A stretch of 44,782 bases of DNA from JBKHDT01 sp049974825 (GTDB taxonomy: Bacteria > Pseudomonadota > Gammaproteobacteria > Halothiobacillales > Halothiobacillaceae). Below, one piece after another: positions 41,343 to 44,782 of the stretch. The DNA lies in NCBI GenBank assembly GCA_049974825.1, contig JBNGDJ010000007.1, forward strand, positions 1-44,782, written 5' to 3'. The notes beneath the pieces were generated by a model. That model ran no database searches, was not told the origin of the DNA, and saw only the letters and a program-made list of their open reading frames with translations. Position numbers and translations under genes: made by a program. The first letter of the stretch is position 1; each line of letters opens with the position of its first letter.

Positions 41343-41398
41343 TGATTGGTACCATACTGGTGCGTTTCTGGTGCGAGTTGATGATCGTGATCTTCAAG
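41335..41398 (+). pseudogene. DUF4282 C-terminal fragment (diverged duplicate)
   Basis: These 64 bases repeat 41065-41128 with three mismatches (41347, 41354 and 41366 against 41077, 41084 and 41096). The fragment is broken after CTTCAAG by the higBA insertion, and its continuation resumes at 42022. It has no start codon and is not a gene. Confidence 0.8.
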
Positions 41399-41407
41399 TC
41401 ATGCATC

Positions 41408-41437
41408 TTGACGATGTTGCGCAACGCGCCATACCAT
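41408..41437 (+). promoter_or_regulatory. Candidate higBA promoter and operator
   Basis: -35 TTGACG (41408-41413), an 18-base spacer and -10 TACCAT (41432-41437). The perfect palindrome GTTGCGCAAC (41416-41425) sits in the spacer, where an autoregulating HigA antitoxin would be expected to bind. Confidence 0.5.
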
Positions 41438-41442
41438 GACTC

Positions 41443-41721
41443 ATGATCAAGTCTTTCAAGCACAAGGGATTGTGGCGTTACTACGAGACTGGGAGCACAC
41501 GCGGCATCCAGCCAAATCATGCCAGACGGCTGAGAATGCAGCTGGCAGCCCTTGATACCGCAGTTGAAATTGCTGATCTGGATATTCCTGGATACGGGTT
41601 GCACCCACTCAAAGGGAATCGAAAGGGTATATGGGCCATCTCTGTAAGCGGAAACTGGCGGCTGACTTTCGAGTTCTCAGACGGCAATGCGTATCTTCTT
41701 GATTATGAGGATTGCCACTGA
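41443..41721 (+). CDS. higB: HigB-type mRNA-interferase toxin (RelE superfamily)
   Basis: The product is 92 residues, the usual HigB size. It begins MIKSFKHKGLWRYYETGSTR, with the family segments RLRMQLAALDTA, LHPLKGNRKGIWAISVSGNW and RLTFEFSDGNAYLLDYEDCH. HigB cleaves mRNA on the ribosome in other bacteria. The gene is clearly less GC-rich than its neighbours, suggesting transfer. The stop overlaps the higA start (TGATG), toxin first, the standard higBA order. No Shine-Dalgarno is visible; the predicted promoter places the transcript start close to the ATG. Confidence 0.93.
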   Translation: MIKSFKHKGLWRYYETGSTRGIQPNHARRLRMQLAALDTAVEIADLDIPGYGLHPLKGNRKGIWAISVSGNWRLTFEFSDGNAYLLDYEDCH

Positions 41722-42014
41722 TGTCTATGCACAACCCTCCACATCCCGGCGAGTTTATTCGGGCTACGTATATGGAGCCCCACGGTCTAAGCTGCCGCTA
41801 TTTGGCCAAACGGCTGGACGTCTCTCCATCCACGTTGAACCGGGTTCTGAAACAGCAAAGTGGTGTCAGCCCAGAAATGGCAATGCGGCTCTCCAAGGCA
41901 CTGGGTCGTACACCCCAAAGTTGGTTGGCAATGCAGGACGCTTATGACCTGTGGCATGTGGGCAAGACCATCAAACTGGAAAATGTGCATAAGGTTGAGC
42001 TCACCGCTGCATAA
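41721..42014 (+). CDS. higA: HigA-type antitoxin (XRE helix-turn-helix)
   Basis: The product is 97 residues from ATG 41721 (MSMHNPPHPGEFIRATYMEP); a TTG 9 bases upstream is unlikely. The HPGEFI N-terminus and the helix-turn-helix LAKRLDVSPSTLNRVLKQQS, followed by MAMRLSKALGRTPQSWLAMQ, identify the HigA family. It neutralises HigB and represses the operon. It lies within a 624-bp insert (41399-42022) bracketed by duplicated host sequence. Confidence 0.94.
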   Translation: MSMHNPPHPGEFIRATYMEPHGLSCRYLAKRLDVSPSTLNRVLKQQSGVSPEMAMRLSKALGRTPQSWLAMQDAYDLWHVGKTIKLENVHKVELTAA

Positions 42015-42021
42015 CATGGTC

Positions 42022-42236
42022 GATCAACGACAACCTGCGCCGGATGGTTGACCGGGACATGCCGACCGGCGAGTGATCCGCCGGCTTCCCGCCCGGGCCG
42101 AAGACAAAAGCCCGGGCGAACAACCCCGCCGCGCAGGCGCGGCTTTCAAAGCTGTCCGCGCTCGGCCAGGGATACCCACTCATCACCGATAATGACGTGA
42201 TCGAGCACGCGCACGTCCACCAGGGCAAGGGCATCC
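42022..42236. repeat. Duplicated DUF4282-radC junction, copy 2 (215 bp)
   Basis: This is identical to 41128-41342, offset by 894 bp. It starts within the INDNLRR codons of DUF4282 and runs into radC. Recombination between the two copies would remove higBA and restore a simple DUF4282-radC junction. Confidence 0.92.
42090..42118. terminator. Convergent-gene hairpin, copy 2
   Basis: This is the duplicate of the CGCCCGGGC/GCCCGGGCG stem, now downstream of the intact radC stop on the minus strand and of higA on the plus strand. It lacks a U-run. Confidence 0.5.
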
Positions 42237-42817
42237 CTCAACTTGCGAGTGATCTGCTCATCCGCGCGGCTCGGTTCGGCCACGCCGGAGGGATGATTGT
42301 GCGCGAGAATCAGGGCCGCGGCATTGTGGTACAGGGCCCGGCGCACGACTTCTCTCGGGTGCACGGCCGCCTGATCGATGGTGCCCCGGAACAATTCCTC
42401 AAACTCGATCACCCGGTGCCGATTGTCCAGAAACAGGGCGGCGAACACCTCCTGCCGATACCCCCGCAGGCGCATGGCCAGGTAACGGCGGGCGGACTCT
42501 GGGGATTCAATGGCATCCTCGCGGCGCAGCACCTCCGCCATGTGCCGGTGGCCCAACTCAAGCACCGCCTGGAGCTGGGCATACTTGGCATCCCCAAGGC
42601 CCTGCCCGGTCGAGAAGGCCCGCCGGTCGGCCTCAAGCAGCCCGCGCAGCCCGCCGAATTCCTGAAGCAGCTCGCGGGCCAGATCCACGGCCGACTTGCC
42701 CGCCACCCCCGTGCGCAGAAAGATCGCCAGCAATTCGGCATCCGAAAGGGCCGACGGCCCCTGCGCCAGCAGGCGCTCCCGCGGACGCTCGTTCTCTGGC
42801 CAGTCGCTGATTGCCAT
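42146..42817 (-). CDS. radC: RadC-family (JAMM/UPF0758) protein
   Basis: The product is 223 residues from ATG 42815-42817 (MAISDWPENERPRERLLAQG) with a GGAGGA ribosome site; the longer frame to 43054 is ignored. The N-terminal helix-hairpin-helix region and the C-terminal JAMM metal motif are complete: H173-N-H175 in ILAHNHPSG and D186. RadC was first linked to DNA repair, but its biochemical role remains unsettled. Its last 90 bases are duplicated at 41252-41342. It is divergent from nudE. Confidence 0.93.
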   Translation of the reverse strand: MAISDWPENERPRERLLAQGPSALSDAELLAIFLRTGVAGKSAVDLARELLQEFGGLRGLLEADRRAFSTGQGLGDAKYAQLQAVLELGHRHMAEVLRREDAIESPESARRYLAMRLRGYRQEVFAALFLDNRHRVIEFEELFRGTIDQAAVHPREVVRRALYHNAAALILAHNHPSGVAEPSRADEQITRKLRDALALVDVRVLDHVIIGDEWVSLAERGQL

Positions 42818-42962
42818 GCGCCATTCCTCCCGTCCTTGAGTCCATATCAAGGACAGAAAATAGCAGCAAACCGAAGGGTTTGGGGGCCCGGGTCCGTCGC
42901 TTGGCGGTTTGCGACACCAGCGCTTATCATGGCCTTTCGATCCTTGACGTGACTTTTTTGCG

Positions 42963-43517
42963 ATGTCCCGTACCCCGCCCAAGATCCTCGCTGTCAAGAC
43001 CCTCGCGCACACCCGCCACTTCCAGGTGGAGGCGGTGGATCTGGCCTTTTCCAACGGGGCATCGGCCCGTTTCGAACGCCTGCGCGGCAGCGAAGCGGGG
43101 GCCGTGCTGATCGTGCCGATGCAAGACGCCGATCATGTGCTGCTCATCCGAGAGTACGCGGCCGGTACCGAGCGTTACGAGCTGGGCCTGCCCAAGGGGC
43201 GGATCGAAAACAACGAACCCGTGCTGGACGCAGCGCAGCGCGAACTGCGCGAAGAAACCGGCCAGGGGGCGCATGCGCTTGAGCACCTGACAACCCTGAC
43301 CAGCAACCCGGCCTATTCCGGCCAGAAAACGCATATTGTCGTCGCTGAATCCTTGTACCCCGACCCGCTGGAAGGCGACGAACCGGAGCCGATCGAGGTC
43401 GCGGCCTGGCCGATCGAGTCCATCGACCAGCTTCTTGCCGGCGGAGAGTTCACCGAGGCGCGCTCGCTGGCGGCGCTGTACCTTGTGCGCGACCTGTTGC
43501 GGAGCCGTCGGACATGA
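42963..43517 (+). CDS. nudE: ADP-compounds hydrolase, Nudix family
   Basis: The product is 184 residues. The Nudix box starts at G79: GRIENNEPVLDAAQRELREE, continuing TGQGA, with the REL and EE metal ligands intact. Flanking segments RYELGLPKG, NPAYSGQKTHIVVAESL and FTEARSLAALYLVRD fit NudE, which hydrolyses ADP-ribose, Ap3A and NADH. The stop overlaps cysQ by 4 bases. nudE-cysQ is a known gene pair. Confidence 0.92.
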   Translation: MSRTPPKILAVKTLAHTRHFQVEAVDLAFSNGASARFERLRGSEAGAVLIVPMQDADHVLLIREYAAGTERYELGLPKGRIENNEPVLDAAQRELREETGQGAHALEHLTTLTSNPAYSGQKTHIVVAESLYPDPLEGDEPEPIEVAAWPIESIDQLLAGGEFTEARSLAALYLVRDLLRSRRT

Positions 43518-44359
43518 GCACTGCAGAGCTGGAGCGCCTGTTCACGGCAGCAAGACAGATCGCCATCGAGGCCGGCGAGGCGATTCTCGCGGTCTACCAT
43601 CGAGATTTCGCGGTTCAGCACAAGCAGGACCAGTCCCCGCTGACCGAGGCCGACCTGGCAGCCAACCGGATCATTGTCGAGGGGTTGCAGCGGCTCACGC
43701 CCGAGCTGCCGGTACTGACGGAGGAGGGCGCACTGCCTGCCTGGGCAGAACGGTCCGGATGGTCGCGCTACTGGCTGGTCGATCCGCTGGATGGCACGCG
43801 GGAATTCGTCAACCGCAACGACGAGTTCACGGTGAATATCGCGCTGGTTGAGGAGCACCAGCCGATTCTGGGCATCGTCTACGCGCCGGCGCTTTCGCTG
43901 ATGTACGGGGCCATCCGCCAGCAGGGAGTCTGGCGCTGGGATGAGGCGGGTGAACGCCAGCCGATTGCCTGTCGTGCCCGGCCCCCGGAAGGGCCCGTCC
44001 GGGTAGCCATCAGTCGATCGCATATGTCGGATCAGGACTGCCGGCTGCTTGAGCGCCTTGGCCCGCACGAGGTCATCCGCTGCGGCAGTGCGCTCAAGTC
44101 CTGCCTGATTGCCGAAGGCACGGCGGATCTCTATCCCCGGCTGGGACCCACGTCCGAGTGGGACACGGCCGCGGCCCAGTGCGTCCTTGAGGAAGCCGGC
44201 GGCTACATGACCGACACCCGGATGAACCGGCTGGCCTGCAACCGCCGTGAATCCGTGCTGAATCCCCCTTTCTTTGCGTTCGCGCCCCCGTGGACCAACT
44301 GGTCCCGGTACCTGGACGCGCCCGCCGACCAAAACCGACAGGGCGATCCGGCCTCGTAG
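43514..44359 (+). CDS. cysQ: 3'(2'),5'-bisphosphate nucleotidase CysQ
   Basis: This enzyme removes the 3'-phosphate of PAP/PAPS, recycling the product of sulfate assimilation. It has 281 residues. Metal-binding motifs of the inositol-monophosphatase family are intact: VLTEEGALPAW and WLVDPLDGTREFVNRNDEFT, followed by the C-terminal GPTSEWDTAAAQCVLEEAGG. It is translated with nudE. A family 1 repeat lies immediately after the gene. Confidence 0.94.
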   Translation: MSTAELERLFTAARQIAIEAGEAILAVYHRDFAVQHKQDQSPLTEADLAANRIIVEGLQRLTPELPVLTEEGALPAWAERSGWSRYWLVDPLDGTREFVNRNDEFTVNIALVEEHQPILGIVYAPALSLMYGAIRQQGVWRWDEAGERQPIACRARPPEGPVRVAISRSHMSDQDCRLLERLGPHEVIRCGSALKSCLIAEGTADLYPRLGPTSEWDTAAAQCVLEEAGGYMTDTRMNRLACNRRESVLNPPFFAFAPPWTNWSRYLDAPADQNRQGDPAS

Positions 44360-44396
44360 GACTGGGCCGGGTTGGCGCGTTTTCCGAGACCGTTTA

Positions 44397-44573
44397 GGGA
44401 AGGTCTGCACGAATTCAGACCTTCCCGTGCCGGTCTCGGATGCCCTGCCGCACAATGGCGCAAGCCATTGAATCGCGGAGCATGGCCCGGGCGTGAACGC
44501 GGGCTGACGCCAGCTAACGCGTTCAGCTGGCGTCAGCCCACAAATCCATGGATGGATTTGTGCAGAGATTCCC
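44397..44573 (-). repeat. Repeat family 1, copy H (177 bp, inverted orientation)
   Basis: This is a complete copy, reversed relative to copy E. The ends GGGAAGGTCTGCAC (44397) and GTGCAGAGATTCCC (44560-44573) are inverted repeats, flanked by TA on both sides (44395-44396 and 44574-44575). Its hairpins are GGGAAGGTCTG/CAGACCTTCCC (44397-44426), CAATGGC/GCCATTG (44453-44470), GGGCTGACGCCAGCT/AGCTGGCGTCAGCCC (44501-44539, 15 bp) and CACAAATCCA/TGGATTTGTG (44539-44562). Its right-hand end lies against the fetB stop codon. Confidence 0.82.
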
Positions 44574-44782
44574 TAGCGGGATACCGGTTCGCGCAGGCGC
44601 TCGAGTCTCAGGCGTTCGCGTTCGTCGAACAGGCGCCGGGTGCCCAGCTCAATGGCAATCAACGTACCGAATCCCGTGGCGGCCGCGATCAGAAACATGA
44701 TCAGGATCTGGTACTTGACCGCCTCGATGGGCGGCGCACCAGCGAGGATCTGGCCGGTCATCATGCCCGGCAGGCTGATTAC
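44573..44782 (-). CDS. fetB: FetB-like (UPF0014) iron-export ABC permease, C-terminal part
   Basis: This is the final 69 codons; the gene continues right of the window. The sequence VISLPGMMTGQILAGAPPI, then EAVKYQILIMFLI, is the highly conserved C-terminal region of FetB/YbbM permeases, followed by a last membrane helix and a charged Arg/Glu-rich tail ending REPVSR. In E. coli FetAB exports iron and protects against peroxide stress. The TAG stop includes the TA that flanks the repeat and the first base of the repeat. Confidence 0.9.
   Translation of the reverse strand, partial: VISLPGMMTGQILAGAPPIEAVKYQILIMFLIAAATGFGTLIAIELGTRRLFDERERLRLERLREPVSR

Overview
The window is a stretch of high-GC chromosome from a gammaproteobacterium. 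The evidence is the atp operon preceded by rsmG-parA-parB, the trxA-rho pair, a 419-residue Rho, AlgZ/AlgR-type regulators next to argH, LptM-lysA, and an OxyR with the two redox cysteines. I cannot name a genus. The atp/par/mnmG block suggests the region is near the replication origin, but I see no DnaA-box cluster, so oriC itself is probably outside. No rRNA, tRNA, CRISPR array, phage or intact insertion sequence was recognised.

Layout. (1) 1-10.2 kb, minus strand: mnmG-rsmG-parA-parB, then atpZ-atpI-atpB-E-F-H-A-G (atpG runs off the left edge), with speE upstream of mnmG. (2) 10.2-12.1 kb: two repeat-rich gaps around a membrane-anchored cold-shock-domain protein. (3) 12.1-18.7 kb: oxyR (-), trxA and rho (+), purD (-), trmL-trmO (+), and a YbfF-like esterase (-). 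(4) 19.1-25.2 kb, minus strand: mtfA-pxpA-pxpB, an ABC-2 type exporter, and two glycosyltransferase-like proteins. (5) 25.3-30.6 kb, plus strand: glyQ-glyS-plsC and a diguanylate cyclase. (6) 30.9-36 kb, minus strand: lptM-lysA, a hybrid peroxiredoxin-glutaredoxin, glutathione reductase and metR. (7) 36.2-44.8 kb: argH-rsmB (-), algZ-algR and a DUF4282 protein (+), a higBA toxin-antitoxin cassette inside a duplicated DUF4282/radC junction, radC (-), nudE-cysQ (+) and the 3' end of fetB (-).

Two themes stand out. The first is a thiol and peroxide defence set: OxyR, thioredoxin, hybrid Prx5-Grx and Gor, with a well-spaced candidate OxyR operator immediately upstream of the peroxiredoxin promoter. 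The second is a dispersed, modular family of hairpin-rich intergenic repeats. The best copies are about 167-177 bp, have roughly 14-bp inverted ends, and are flanked by a matching dinucleotide (TA, TA and CA), which resembles non-autonomous transposable elements. About seven complete, partial or decayed copies were recognised in 44.8 kb. A second, unrelated palindromic repeat family lies upstream of the cold-shock gene.

Most of the window is conserved housekeeping sequence. The items that look least ordinary are the repeat family, the higBA insertion with its direct-repeat scar, the membrane-tethered cold-shock domain, the Glu-Ser proton-site variant of AtpE, and the OxyR operator.
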